In this document: in pieces, positions 54,093-63,246 of the stretch
How the letters are laid out: the number at the start of each line of letters is the position of its first letter
How positions within the stretch are numbered: the stretch's first letter is position 1
Assembly: GCA_002748735.1 (NCBI GenBank)
Contig: PDTC01000015.1
Location: forward strand, 1 to 64,000
DNA from: Desulfobulbus propionicus
GTDB taxonomy: Bacteria > Desulfobacterota > Desulfobulbia > Desulfobulbales > Desulfobulbaceae
Length of the DNA stretch: 64,000 bases
Direction: 5' to 3'
Position numbers and translations under genes: made by a program
The notes under the pieces: model-generated
Database searches by the model: none
Told to the model about the DNA's origin: nothing
The model's input: the letters and a program-made list of their open reading frames with translations, nothing else

Positions 54093-55151
54093 ATGCGAAT
54101 TCTGCGTTTGGCAGCTCTACTGCTCTTCAGCTTGACCCAGTTGGCAATGGCAGCGGACAAAGAAATGAACGTTGGTTTTGTCTATGTTTCCCCGATTGGT
54201 GATGCGGGCTGGTCCTTTGCCCATGACCAGGGACGTCAGGCGCTGGAAGAGATGGAAGGGATCAAAACCAGTTTTGTCGAGTCTGTTCAAGAAGGTCCGG
54301 ATGCCGAGCGTGTCATCCTCAACATGGCCCGAAAGAAGTTTGACCTGATCTTTGCCACCAGCTTCGGATACATGGATCCGATGCTCAAGGTGGCCCGGCA
54401 GTTCCCTGATACGACCTTTATGCACTGCTCGGGATTTAAACTGGCAGACAATATGGGCAACTATTTCGGCCGTATGTACCAGGCCCGTTATCTTGCCGGT
54501 ATGGTCGCCGGTGCCATGACCACATCCAACACCCTCGGATATGTCGCCGCATTCCCCATTCCCGAGGTTATCCGTGGTATCAACGCCTTCACCCTTGGTG
54601 CCCAGGCCGTCAACCCGAAAGTATCGGTACGGGTCGTCTGGACCAAGACCTGGTATGATCCGGCCACGGAAAAAGATGCTGCCAAGTCGCTACTCGACGT
54701 CGGCGCCGATGTTATTGCCCAGCATCAGGATTCCCCTGGGCCACAGGAAGCTGCCCAGGAAAAAGGTGTGTATTCAATCGGATACAATTCCGACATGAGT
54801 ACCTTTGCTCCCAAGTCTCACCTGACCGCACCCATCTGGAACTGGGCGCCTTTCTATAAGGCAACAGTTGCGGCGGTGAAAAACGGGACCTGGAAATCCG
54901 GATCCACCTGGGTGGGGCTGGAGGAGGGGATCGTTGACCTGGCGCCGTTCGGTGACATGGTCCCCGAGGACCTCAGGGCAAAGGTCATGGCGAAAAAGGC
55001 CTCCCTTACCGCCGGCACCGACAAAGTTTTTGTCGGTCCGATCAAGGACCAGAAAGGCAACATCAAAATTGCCGAAGGTACTGCCGCCACCGATAAAGAG
55101 TTATTGGGCATGACCTGGTTCGTCCAGGGCGTAATCGGCACTACCGAATAA
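54093..55151 (+). CDS. BMP/PnrA-type ABC transporter substrate-binding protein
   Basis: Periplasmic binding protein (352 residues) of the BMP family, whose members bind purine nucleosides or bases. Signal peptide cut after AMA (about 21); the conserved DAGWSFAHDQGR (37-48) and FATSFGYMDP stretches and HQDSPGPQEAAQEKG are present. ATG 54093 follows AGGAGG with 5 nt spacing; a GTG one codon earlier is less likely. First gene of a five-gene operon with two permeases, a xanthine phosphoribosyltransferase and the ATPase, which supports purine as the ligand. Confidence 0.9.
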   Translation: MRILRLAALLLFSLTQLAMAADKEMNVGFVYVSPIGDAGWSFAHDQGRQALEEMEGIKTSFVESVQEGPDAERVILNMARKKFDLIFATSFGYMDPMLKVARQFPDTTFMHCSGFKLADNMGNYFGRMYQARYLAGMVAGAMTTSNTLGYVAAFPIPEVIRGINAFTLGAQAVNPKVSVRVVWTKTWYDPATEKDAAKSLLDVGADVIAQHQDSPGPQEAAQEKGVYSIGYNSDMSTFAPKSHLTAPIWNWAPFYKATVAAVKNGTWKSGSTWVGLEEGIVDLAPFGDMVPEDLRAKVMAKKASLTAGTDKVFVGPIKDQKGNIKIAEGTAATDKELLGMTWFVQGVIGTTE

Positions 55152-55170
55152 GCACTCTCCTTCCCGGGAG

Positions 55171-56235
55171 ATGACCCGCCTTCGGATCATCAGGCGACAG
55201 GAACGCCCCTTTTGGCGTTCCTGTTGTGTTTTGGTGCTCGCCTTGTTGCTGTCACTGTCGCTGAGCGCCTTGCTGCTGTGGTTGAGAGGAACATCCCCAC
55301 TGGACGGCATTGCCGTCCTTTTCCGGGGAGCTTTCGGCTCCCGCTGGGCCATTGAAGACTGCCTGATCAAAGGCATTCCCCTCTTCCTCTGCTCCTTGGG
55401 CGTTGCCATGGCGTTCCGCCTGCAGATCTGGAATATTGGCGCTGAAGGTCAGTTCGCTCTCGGGGCAGTGGCAGCCACCTGGATAGCCTTGAGTTTTCCT
55501 GGACTGCCCTGGTACCTGCTCTTACCACTGATGATCGTGGCAGCTTGCCTCGGCGGTGCTCTCTGGGGAATGGTTCCGGCAATACTCCGGCAATGGATGG
55601 GCACCAACGAGATCATCGTCACCTTGATGATGAACTACATCGGCATCCTCTTTCTTCAATATCTGGTGTATGGGGTGTGGAAGGATCCGACCAGCTTCGG
55701 ATTTCCCATGACCAGAGAGTTCCCCGATGCCGCCATTGTTGGCAAGATAGGCTCCACCGGCGTCAACTGGGGGCTACTCCACTGTCTGGTACTGGGTGGC
55801 CTTTTCTGGGTCTTCTTCCGGTTCACCCGGGTCGGCTACAACCTGAAAGCGGCCGGTGACTCGGTGCGTGCCGCCCGTTATGCCGGCTTACCCTACAATC
55901 AACTGGTGGTCCTGGTCATGGTGATCAGCGGCGCCCTTGCAGGGTGGGCAGGATTCCTTGAAGCCTCGGCAACAATCAATCGTCTGCAGCCCTCCATCAT
56001 GGTTGGCTATGGATACACCGCCATCGTCGTTGCCTGGCTGGCCCGACTCAACCCGTTAAGCATAGGTATCGCCTCCTTTCTCCTGGCGGGCCTGCGCGTT
56101 GGCGTCGAACACCTGCAGCTTGACCTTCAGGTTCCAGCGGCCTTCGGCGGCATCATCGAAGGCCTGGTGCTGCTCACCGTACTTGCCGGCGGCTTTTTTG
56201 TTCGTTATCGACTGAGCCGGAGGGTTCAGTCGTGA
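55171..56235 (+). CDS. ABC transporter permease (purine/nucleoside type), first subunit
   Basis: Integral membrane permease of the BPD_transp_2 family, 354 residues with about nine to ten helices. IWNIGAEGQFALGAVAATW (about 86-104) and GTNEIIVTLMMNYIG (about 143-157) are the typical motifs of nucleoside-type permeases. It pairs with the next gene, whose start it overlaps by 4 bp. GGGAG lies directly before the ATG at 55171, so the true start could be a few codons later. Confidence 0.92.
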   Translation: MTRLRIIRRQERPFWRSCCVLVLALLLSLSLSALLLWLRGTSPLDGIAVLFRGAFGSRWAIEDCLIKGIPLFLCSLGVAMAFRLQIWNIGAEGQFALGAVAATWIALSFPGLPWYLLLPLMIVAACLGGALWGMVPAILRQWMGTNEIIVTLMMNYIGILFLQYLVYGVWKDPTSFGFPMTREFPDAAIVGKIGSTGVNWGLLHCLVLGGLFWVFFRFTRVGYNLKAAGDSVRAARYAGLPYNQLVVLVMVISGALAGWAGFLEASATINRLQPSIMVGYGYTAIVVAWLARLNPLSIGIASFLLAGLRVGVEHLQLDLQVPAAFGGIIEGLVLLTVLAGGFFVRYRLSRRVQS

Positions 56236-57152
56236 ACGCAGAGCTGATCATCCTCTTACTGGCCGCTGCCGTGCAGTCAGGCACACCGATTCTCTACGCC
56301 ACTCTCGGAGAAATCTTCACCGAGCGCAGCGGGGTTCTCAATCTGGGCGTTGAAGGAATCATGGTAGTGGGCGCGCTGTGTGCCTTCGTTACCACCAGCC
56401 TCACAGGAAGCCCCTGGCTGGGGTTTTTCTGCGCAGGTCTGGCCGGCACCCTTTTCTCGTCTCTGCACGGCCTTGTTTGCCTAGTTTTTCGAGGTAACCA
56501 GGTGGTTTCCGGGCTGGCATTGACCATCCTCGGCACAGGCCTGGCAAACTACCTCGGCACACCGCTGGTGGGAACCTCTGCCCCGGGATTCACCACAACA
56601 CCTCTACCAGTACTGAGTCAACTCCCCTGGCTGGGGCCGATATTTTTTCAGCAGGATCCTCTGGTCTACCTGACCTACGGCATTCCACCGCTGATGTGGC
56701 TCTATCTCTTTGCCAGTCGTCCAGGATTGAAGCTTCGGGCTGTCGGAGAAAACCCTGCTGCCGGTGGAGCTGCCGGTATCAGCGTGCTCGGACAGCGCTG
56801 GCTGGCCATCCTTGTCGGTGGCTTTTTTATGGGCTTGGGAGGCGGATACCTCTCCCTGGCATATACCCATCTCTGGGCCAACAATCTCACTGCTGGCCGG
56901 GGCTGGATTGCTGTAGCCCTGGTAATTTTTTCCTTTTGGCGCCCCCAGCGGGCGGTGCTGGGCGCCTACTTGTTTGGGGGCATTATGGCCCTGCAGCTGC
57001 GGCTGCAGGCGAGCGGCACCCAGTTTCCCAGTTCCCTGCTCCTGATGTTACCCTATGCGTTGACAGTCCTGGTGCTTGTCTTCAGCTCCTGGAAACGTGG
57101 ACGCAGTGAAGAACCCGGCTCTCTTGGCGTAAACATGGAACCGGCCGACTGA
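56232..57152 (+). CDS. ABC transporter permease (purine/nucleoside type), second subunit
   Basis: Second permease (306 residues, about eight to nine helices). YATLGEIFTERSGVLNLGVEG (18-38, broken here at FTERSGVLNLG) and VVSGLALTILGTGL are conserved, followed by LRAVGENPAAGGAAGISV. Starts 4 bp inside the preceding gene, so the two subunits are made in equal amounts. 58 bp then separate it from gpt. Confidence 0.92.
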   Translation: MNAELIILLLAAAVQSGTPILYATLGEIFTERSGVLNLGVEGIMVVGALCAFVTTSLTGSPWLGFFCAGLAGTLFSSLHGLVCLVFRGNQVVSGLALTILGTGLANYLGTPLVGTSAPGFTTTPLPVLSQLPWLGPIFFQQDPLVYLTYGIPPLMWLYLFASRPGLKLRAVGENPAAGGAAGISVLGQRWLAILVGGFFMGLGGGYLSLAYTHLWANNLTAGRGWIAVALVIFSFWRPQRAVLGAYLFGGIMALQLRLQASGTQFPSSLLLMLPYALTVLVLVFSSWKRGRSEEPGSLGVNMEPAD

Positions 57153-57209
57153 GACGGTCTCTGACCAGCAGGATCAATTCATTACCTCAAGTAGACGGAA
57201 GGAGGACCC

Positions 57210-57695
57210 ATGGTCGAGAACACACAATACCGGAAGACCTACCCCATCAGCTGGGATCAGCTCCACCGTGATTCCCGTGCGCTGGCCTGGCGCATGCTCA
57301 ACATGGATTACTTCCGGGGGATTATTGCCATAACCCGCGGTGGCATGGTGCCAGCAGCGATCATCGCCCGCGAGCTTGACATTCATCTCCTGGACACGGT
57401 GTGCATCTCCAGCTATGACTGGAAAGACAAGAAAGGTGACGCTGAAATCCTCAAACACTTTGACGGTGATGGCGACGGTTGGCTGCTCATCGACGACCTG
57501 GTCGACACCGGTCGCACCGCCCGCATCGTAAAACAGATGGTCCCTAAAGCACATTTTGCCACAGTCTACGCAAAACCCGAAGGACGCCCCCTGGTGGACA
57601 CTTATGTCACAGAGGTCAGCCAGGACACCTGGATCCTCTTTCCCTGGGACACGGAGATCCAGTTTGTCCAACCCCTCGCCACTAGCAGCAAGTAA
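57210..57695 (+). CDS. gpt: Xanthine(-guanine) phosphoribosyltransferase
   Basis: Salvages xanthine and guanine to XMP and GMP with PRPP. 161 residues, close to E. coli Gpt in wording: GIIAITRGGMVPAAIIAREL (38-57), DTVCISSYDW (62-71), the PRPP loop IDDLVDTGRTAR (94-105), and KPEGRPLVDTYV then QDTWILFPWD. It sits between the permease and ATPase genes of a BMP-type transporter, so uptake is tied to trapping the base as nucleotide. AGGAGGA lies 6 nt before the ATG. Confidence 0.93.
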   Translation: MVENTQYRKTYPISWDQLHRDSRALAWRMLNMDYFRGIIAITRGGMVPAAIIARELDIHLLDTVCISSYDWKDKKGDAEILKHFDGDGDGWLLIDDLVDTGRTARIVKQMVPKAHFATVYAKPEGRPLVDTYVTEVSQDTWILFPWDTEIQFVQPLATSSK

Positions 57696-57701
57696 CCTGG
57701 T

Positions 57702-59192
57702 ATGGACACCGCCATTGAACTTCGTGGCATCTCCAAGCGGTTTGGCCAGGTACAGGCAAACCGGGACATCGACCTGTCCATCCGAACAGGCCGCGTACTG
57801 GCACTCCTCGGGGAAAACGGGGCCGGCAAGTCTACCCTGATGTCCATCCTGGCTGGACAGACCCAGCCGGACAAAGGAGCCATCCTGGTCAACGATCAGC
57901 CCCTGACCTTCCAGTCCACACAGCATGCCATCAAAGCAGGCATTGGTATGGTTTACCAGCATTTCAAGCTGGTGGAGGCCATGACCGTCGCCGAAAATGT
58001 CCTGCTGGGCAAGCCCGGCAGTTTCTGGCTGCGGGCAAAAGGTATCGAGGAGGACGTGGGAGAACTCGCTGCCACCTTTGGTATGACGGTTCGCCCTGAG
58101 GCACTCGTTGCAGACCTGTCCATGGGCGAAAAGCAGCAGGTGGAAATTCTCAAGCTTCTGTATCGACGCTCATCTGTTCTTATCTTTGACGAACCCACAG
58201 CGGTGCTGACACCGGGTGAGGCCAAGCGATTGTTTGTCACCATGCGCTCCATGGCAGGGCAGGGTAAGGCCATAGTCTTTATCAGTCACAAGCTCGAAGA
58301 GGTGATGAGTGTGGCTGACGAGATCGCCATTCTCCGCCAGGGAGAGATTGTCGACACCATGGAAGCAAGCTCGGTGCAGTCCACTACCGAGCTTGCCGGA
58401 AGAATGGTTGGCCGTGAGGTACTTCTAGAGGTGAACAAAGAGATGATCGACCCCCGACAGATTGTCCTCAAGGTTGAGGCCCTGGCCGGTAACGGCCTGA
58501 AAGATCTGCATCTCGAGCTCAGGCAGGGAGAGATCCTGGGGGTTGTCGGCGTCGCAGGCAACGGCCAGAAGCCCTTGGTGGAAACACTTTGTGGACTCAC
58601 AGCGCCGGTACAGGGAACGGTTCGTATTCTGGGAGATCCCTGGCACCATTTTTTTGCGCGAAGACGATGGCAATCAGCCTTGAGCTATATCCCTGAAGAC
58701 CGTCAAGGACTGGCTACCTGCCAGGGGCTGGACCTTTTGGACAACTTTTTGCTGACAACCTCCAAGGGGTTCTGCTGGGGTCCCTGGCTGCAGAAGAGGG
58801 CGGCCAGAGAGAAAGCTGGCTGGCTGATTGAGGAGTTCGATGTTCGCCCGCAAAACCTTGACACGCTGGCATGGCAGCTCTCCGGTGGCAACCTCCAGAA
58901 ACTGGTGCTGGCTAGAGAATTTTACCGTAAGCCGCGCTTGATTGTCGCCGAGCAGCCCACTCAAGGGCTCGACATCGCGGCAGCGGAGGAGGTATGGAAT
59001 CTGCTGCTCAAGGCTCGGGAGCAGGCCGGCATCCTGCTGGTCACCGGTGACCTGTCCGAGGCACTGGCCTTGTCTGATCGTCTCATCGTCATGTTTGACG
59101 GCCGAATATGTGCTGCTTTTGCAGCAACCAACGAGGAGGAAGTGGCGCGGATCCCCGAATACATGGCAGGATTGGAACCGTCCTTTCCTTAA
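57702..59192 (+). CDS. ABC transporter ATPase with two nucleotide-binding domains (purine/sugar type)
   Basis: A 496-residue tandem ATPase that powers the BMP-type importer. Domain 1: Walker A GENGAGKST (38-46), signature LSMGEKQQVE, Walker B LIFDEPTAVLTP. Domain 2: the Walker A is degenerate (GVAGNGQK), as usual for this subfamily, with LSGGNLQKLVLAREF and VAEQPTQGLD. Starts 6 nt after gpt. Ends the operon: binding protein, two permeases, gpt, ATPase. Confidence 0.93.
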   Translation: MDTAIELRGISKRFGQVQANRDIDLSIRTGRVLALLGENGAGKSTLMSILAGQTQPDKGAILVNDQPLTFQSTQHAIKAGIGMVYQHFKLVEAMTVAENVLLGKPGSFWLRAKGIEEDVGELAATFGMTVRPEALVADLSMGEKQQVEILKLLYRRSSVLIFDEPTAVLTPGEAKRLFVTMRSMAGQGKAIVFISHKLEEVMSVADEIAILRQGEIVDTMEASSVQSTTELAGRMVGREVLLEVNKEMIDPRQIVLKVEALAGNGLKDLHLELRQGEILGVVGVAGNGQKPLVETLCGLTAPVQGTVRILGDPWHHFFARRRWQSALSYIPEDRQGLATCQGLDLLDNFLLTTSKGFCWGPWLQKRAAREKAGWLIEEFDVRPQNLDTLAWQLSGGNLQKLVLAREFYRKPRLIVAEQPTQGLDIAAAEEVWNLLLKAREQAGILLVTGDLSEALALSDRLIVMFDGRICAAFAATNEEEVARIPEYMAGLEPSFP

Positions 59193-59251
59193 AGCCTGTA
59201 TTGTTTGGCCAGCCAAGGCTACTGGCATTGACCAACCGCAAGCTGCTCCGC

Positions 59252-59548
59252 CTAGACGGCAACAACAGCGTTTTCCTCTCCATATTGGTTGGCCACATAC
59301 CCGTCGGCATCCGGGTCGTTGACCCAAACGCTCTTGTCAAGTATGTAGCGATACTGGTACGATGCCCCCGCCTGCAGAGAAATGGTTATGGAAAAGGAAC
59401 CATCCTTGAGCCGTTTCATGGGGACAGCCTCCGTGGACCATTCATTGAAGGAGCCAGCCAGGACAGCGGCTCCGGCATTCTCCGGGTTGCCATACTTGAA
59501 GGTGACCCGGCAGACCTTTCCGGTTGTGGAGTAACTTTTCTTGAGCAT
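59252..59548 (-). CDS. Stand-alone CBM48 glycogen-binding domain protein
   Basis: A 98-residue protein that is nothing but a carbohydrate-binding module 48 (isoamylase-N/AMPK-beta type). VLAGSFNEWST (29-39), GSFSITISLQAG and YRYILDKSVWVNDPDADGYV fit the family closely. ATG 59548 is preceded by GGAGAGGAAAT. Free-standing CBM48 proteins are frequent in Desulfobacterota and may tether enzymes to glycogen; a GT5 glucan synthase is in the same window. Convergent with the ABC ATPase gene. Confidence 0.86.
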   Translation of the reverse strand: MLKKSYSTTGKVCRVTFKYGNPENAGAAVLAGSFNEWSTEAVPMKRLKDGSFSITISLQAGASYQYRYILDKSVWVNDPDADGYVANQYGEENAVVAV

Positions 59549-59771
59549 GATATTTCCTCTCCTTTCGGGAGTCAGTAAAAAAAAACAACAGAATGACCAA
59601 TGGAGGCATCCTTCAACAAAGTTCATCTCAGGAAAATGCAGAGCCCCTGTTTACCCGAAACGCCATGCTCTATATACCATGTTCCAGTAACAGTGACCAG
59701 CACACTTACCTCTGCTGGCATCGAAAAAACACCAGATCTGCCCGGATGACCGGGCAAGGCGAAGGCAGGTG

Positions 59772-61022
59772 ATGGTTGAACAACAAAGACTTCCGGAACT
59801 GCTGGCCCCGGCAGGCAGTCTGGACAAGATGATCAGTGCGATCCATTACGGCGCCGATGCCGTGTACCTGGGGGAATCGCGGTTCAGCCTGCGGGCACAT
59901 GCAGCGACCTTCAGTGGGGAGGAACTGGAAGGAGCGGTTGCCTATGCCCATACCAGGGCCGTAAAAGTTTTTGCTACGGTCAACATCTTCGCGCATAACC
60001 GCGACCTTGAAGGTCTAGAGACCTATCTTTACCGCCTTGCCGCTGCTGGTGTTGATGCAATTATCGTTGCTGATCCCGGCATCCTCGCGCTTTGCCGGCG
60101 TCTCGTTCCGCAGGTGCCAATACACTTGTCCACCCAAGCCAATGTCACCAACGCTGTCAGCGCCCGATTCTGGGCAGAGCAGGGGGTGCGCCGCCTCAAC
60201 CTTGCCCGTGAACTGAGCCTTGCAGAAATCCGGGCGATTCGCGAAGCCGTGGATATTGAGCTCGAAGTCTTTATCCATGGAGCCGTCTGTATCAGTTATT
60301 CGGGGCGCTGCATGCTCAGTAATTATATGACAGGCCGTGACGCCAACAAGGGTGACTGCGCCCAACCCTGCCGCTACTCCTACCGGCTCGAAGAGGAAAA
60401 ACGACCCGGTCAGTTTTTTCCGGTGGAGGAAGATGAGCACGGCACATACATCTTCAACGCCAATGATCTGTGCCTGCTGCGGCATCTCCCGGAATTGGCT
60501 GCCTGTGGTGTGGACGCGATAAAAATTGAAGGGCGGATGAAATCTGCCGCCTATGTCAGTGAGGTGGTACGGGTATACAGGGCGGCACTGAACTGGCTTG
60601 CGGAAAAAAAATCAGCAGGGCTTCAGCCAGGTCAGCTGACGCTCCCCAGTGTTTTTTACAAGGAAATTGAGAAGATTGGTACCCGTGGATTGAGCGAACA
60701 TTTTTTTTCCGCCACCCCTTCATCTGCGGACATGCTTTATGATACAATGCGAATAGTTCAGAAGCATGTGTCAGCTGCCATCGTCTACAAAACGTCACCT
60801 CTGCTTGTGGATGTTAAAAATGAGCTGTGGCCGGGAGATGAACTCGAGTATCTCGGCCCTGAAATCACCCCGATCATCTCACGGGTCAAGGCCATAAGAA
60901 GCGCTAAGGACTTGGCATTGCAGGAGAAGGCCAATCCAGGAACCCGGGTGTTCCTGGAAATTGAACCGCTGGAGTTACCAGTGACCAAGCATTCCCTTTT
61001 TCGTAAACGTATATCACAGTGA
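59772..61022 (+). CDS. U32-family protein (TrhP/RlhA-like)
   Basis: A 416-residue TIM-barrel protein of the 'peptidase U32' family. Characterised members hydroxylate RNA (TrhP, RlhA) or ubiquinone precursors (UbiU/V) and hold a 4Fe-4S cluster; protease activity is doubtful. Visible: LPELLAPAGSLDKMISAIHYGADAVY (8-33, broken at 13-28), IHGAVCISYSGRCMLSNYMTGRD with C173 and C180, GDCAQPCRYSY with two more Cys, and the final DAIKIEGRMKSAAYV. The four Cys match the cluster ligands. It overlaps the next gene by one base (TGATG). Confidence 0.88.
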   Translation: MVEQQRLPELLAPAGSLDKMISAIHYGADAVYLGESRFSLRAHAATFSGEELEGAVAYAHTRAVKVFATVNIFAHNRDLEGLETYLYRLAAAGVDAIIVADPGILALCRRLVPQVPIHLSTQANVTNAVSARFWAEQGVRRLNLARELSLAEIRAIREAVDIELEVFIHGAVCISYSGRCMLSNYMTGRDANKGDCAQPCRYSYRLEEEKRPGQFFPVEEDEHGTYIFNANDLCLLRHLPELAACGVDAIKIEGRMKSAAYVSEVVRVYRAALNWLAEKKSAGLQPGQLTLPSVFYKEIEKIGTRGLSEHFFSATPSSADMLYDTMRIVQKHVSAAIVYKTSPLLVDVKNELWPGDELEYLGPEITPIISRVKAIRSAKDLALQEKANPGTRVFLEIEPLELPVTKHSLFRKRISQ

Positions 61023-62116
61023 TGAAACCCGTTCTTGATGTTCCGTTCCTTGCCGATGAGACCTATGTTAACTTTCTCGCTGACAAACGACAGGAACTGA
61101 GTTCCGTCCACTTCAGTATCCTCTCAGGGAAGCGTCTCGACAGCCGTTTTATCCTCGGTCCTCCTGATAACCATGCCCAGGTGATCGAGTTCCTCTCAGC
61201 GCTTCACGGGGTCAAACGCTATGCCCTGATGAACAGCCTGTTTTATACCCCTGACCTGCTGATCTCGGCGGAGCGATTGCAGCCGATCATCTACGCCCTT
61301 GATGAGTGTTGTGAGCACGGCGTGATCAATGGCATCATCTTCTGCGATCAGTATCTGCTGCAACGGCTCTCCTCGGCAGCGCCGGGGCTTGCCAGTGCCC
61401 TTGAGGCCGTGCCAGGGGTCAACACCATGCTTGACTCCCTGGAAAAGGTCGAGGCTCAACTGGCCTGTATAGGGGAGACCCATTTTCGTCTGCCCAGCCA
61501 GCTGGTGCTTGATCGCTCCCTCAATCGGGATCTCGACCGCCTCGCACGGGTTGCCCTGCAGGTCAGAGGCAAGTTTCCTGAAGTGAACCTTGGCCTGCTC
61601 GCCAATGAGGGCTGCCTGCCCTACTGCCCTTTTAAGGCCTCCCACGATGCCTACATCGCCCTGGCCAACATGGAAGGCCAGGATTCCACCTACAGCATGA
61701 ACTGCGAACTCGGTTGTATGCGGCTTCTCGAACAGCAACCCCACCGGGTTCTCCAGTCGCCCTTCATCCGCCCGGAAGATGTTGATTTATATCTATATCA
61801 CGTCGACACCATCAAACTTTGTGGGCGGACCCTGGGAGCAGACTTCCTCTGTTCAGCCATCCAGGCCTACTGCGCTCGACAGTATGAGGGAAATTTGCTC
61901 AACCTGATGGACGCCACCCACTGGATGGCTGACAGATTATATGTGGACAATGGTTCCCTGAGTTTCGACTTTGCCAACATGCTCTCCATGTGTGACAGCC
62001 GCTGCGAGGTGTGCGGTTTCTGCGAAGAACTGTTCGAATCCATCACCCGCCCCCTCCCCTTTTCCCTGGAAGACCGAAGGCCCAGGCTGATTGACAGCAA
62101 AGGAACAGATGTGTAG
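61022..62116 (+). CDS. Divergent U32-like Cys-rich protein
   Basis: A 364-residue protein I do not recognise by name. It contains a segment, HVDTIKLCGRTLGADFLCSA (260-279), that lines up without gaps with GVDAIKIEGRMKSAAYVSEV of the U32 protein just upstream. It also has NEGCLPYCPFKASH at 196-209 where U32 proteins have their Cys motif, so I read it as a remote U32-type barrel. Cysteines come in groups: C198/C202, C228/C232, and C324-x3-C328-x2-C331-x2-C334 at the C-terminus, suggesting Fe-S clusters. ATG 61022 overlaps the preceding stop, so the two are co-translated and may form a pair. Confidence 0.65.
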   Translation: MKPVLDVPFLADETYVNFLADKRQELSSVHFSILSGKRLDSRFILGPPDNHAQVIEFLSALHGVKRYALMNSLFYTPDLLISAERLQPIIYALDECCEHGVINGIIFCDQYLLQRLSSAAPGLASALEAVPGVNTMLDSLEKVEAQLACIGETHFRLPSQLVLDRSLNRDLDRLARVALQVRGKFPEVNLGLLANEGCLPYCPFKASHDAYIALANMEGQDSTYSMNCELGCMRLLEQQPHRVLQSPFIRPEDVDLYLYHVDTIKLCGRTLGADFLCSAIQAYCARQYEGNLLNLMDATHWMADRLYVDNGSLSFDFANMLSMCDSRCEVCGFCEELFESITRPLPFSLEDRRPRLIDSKGTDV

Positions 62117-62163
62117 AGTTCAGCGCAGAATCTTTTTGCCGACTCTTACTTCCGAGGCCTTTC

Positions 62164-62745
62164 ATGGAATCTTTTGACGCGCTTCTGGAGATATCCAGCA
62201 AGATTCACGGACATCTCTGCGCCGGCCAGGTTATTGGTGTACGCATGGCAATGGAGGGTCTTACCTATATTGGTATTAACGACCCCAAGGGTAATGACCG
62301 AAAAAAGCTATATGTCCTGGTAGAGATTGACCGTTGCGCCACTGACGCTATCCAGTCTGTGACGGGCTGTAGCCTGGGTAAACGGAGCTTGCGCTGGGTG
62401 GACTTTGGCGTTATGGCCGCTACCTTCGTCAATCTGGAGACCAAACAGGCTGTACGGGTGGTAGCTCTGGAGGAATCGCGAGAAAATTCGCGAAAATACT
62501 GTCCGGAAATAGAGAACAAATACCAGCGCCAGCTCGCCGCCTATCGGATAATGCCCAGCGGGGAACTCTTCGATTTTCAGGATGTCCGCGTTGACATTCC
62601 TGCCAGCGACATGCCAGGGAAACCACTCCGAAGGGTACAGTGTCAGCAGTGTGGTGACTGGGTTCAGGACGGCCGTGATCTTGAGCAGGAAGGCCAGGTG
62701 TTGTGTCGGGCCTGCGGCGGTCAACGCTATTACACACCAGTATGA
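62164..62745 (+). CDS. FmdE-family protein with C-terminal zinc ribbon
   Basis: A 193-residue protein of the FmdE family, named after the formylmethanofuran dehydrogenase subunit E but found in many anaerobes without methanogenesis. The N-terminal domain shows HGHLCAGQVIGVRMA (15-29) and VEIDRCATDAIQSVTGCSLG (53-72), with Cys/His that bind zinc or molybdenum-related cofactors. The C-terminal zinc ribbon is CQQC and CRAC (160-163 and 180-183). Its partners in sulfate reducers are unknown. Starts 47 bp after the U32-like gene. Confidence 0.87.
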   Translation: MESFDALLEISSKIHGHLCAGQVIGVRMAMEGLTYIGINDPKGNDRKKLYVLVEIDRCATDAIQSVTGCSLGKRSLRWVDFGVMAATFVNLETKQAVRVVALEESRENSRKYCPEIENKYQRQLAAYRIMPSGELFDFQDVRVDIPASDMPGKPLRRVQCQQCGDWVQDGRDLEQEGQVLCRACGGQRYYTPV

Positions 62746-62844
62746 GAGAATTATCCGTTATCAGCCTCTTCTTCCTCGATCTTCAATTTCCCATCTTCAT
62801 CCTTAACTAGGTAAAGATACTTTGTCTTTGATACTTCTTTATCC

Positions 62845-62873
62845 TTGACAAGAGAACAAGGTTTGGCTACTTT
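62845..62873 (+). promoter_or_regulatory. Likely promoter of the tusA cluster
   Basis: TTGACA (62845-62850), 17-nt spacer, TACTTT (62868-62873), about 75 nt before the tusA ATG. The 200 bp between the FmdE stop and tusA are clearly richer in A/T than the genes before it. Confidence 0.6.
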
Positions 62874-62949
62874 TGAAAATCCTAACTATTTGTTTTTTTT
62901 GTGTAGTTCCAATGTTTATTTTTTCCACACATACACAGAGGAGGAAAGT

Positions 62950-63207
62950 ATGAGCGATGTAAAAATAGCCCCTGAAGGATTGGATGTTACGTCTGTACTG
63001 GATGCCAAGGGACTGAGTTGTCCCATGCCATTGTTACGCACGAAAAAGGCAATAGGTAGCCTCAATACGGGGGATATTCTCCATATTCAAGGAACTGATC
63101 CAGGCTCAAGAAATGATATTCCCGGATGGTGCGAACGTTCCGGTCACGAATATCTTGGTGAAAAAGAAGAAGAAGGTTACATCAGCTTCTTTATTAAAAA
63201 AGGATAA
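62950..63207 (+). CDS. tusA: TusA-family sulfur carrier
   Basis: An 85-residue sulfur-relay protein. The catalytic Cys24 is in KGLSCPMPLLRTKKAI (20-35), the CPxP motif of TusA, which carries persulfide to MnmA, molybdenum cofactor synthesis or dissimilatory sulfur enzymes. AGGAGG lies 6-7 nt before ATG 62950. Directly followed by DsrE-like genes, it is likely the member dedicated to sulfur oxidation or disproportionation rather than tRNA thiolation. Codons are more A/T-rich than in the preceding genes. Confidence 0.92.
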   Translation: MSDVKIAPEGLDVTSVLDAKGLSCPMPLLRTKKAIGSLNTGDILHIQGTDPGSRNDIPGWCERSGHEYLGEKEEEGYISFFIKKG

Positions 63208-63246
63208 TTATTCCAGTTTGTTTTCATACCAAGGAGGAATGTATTC

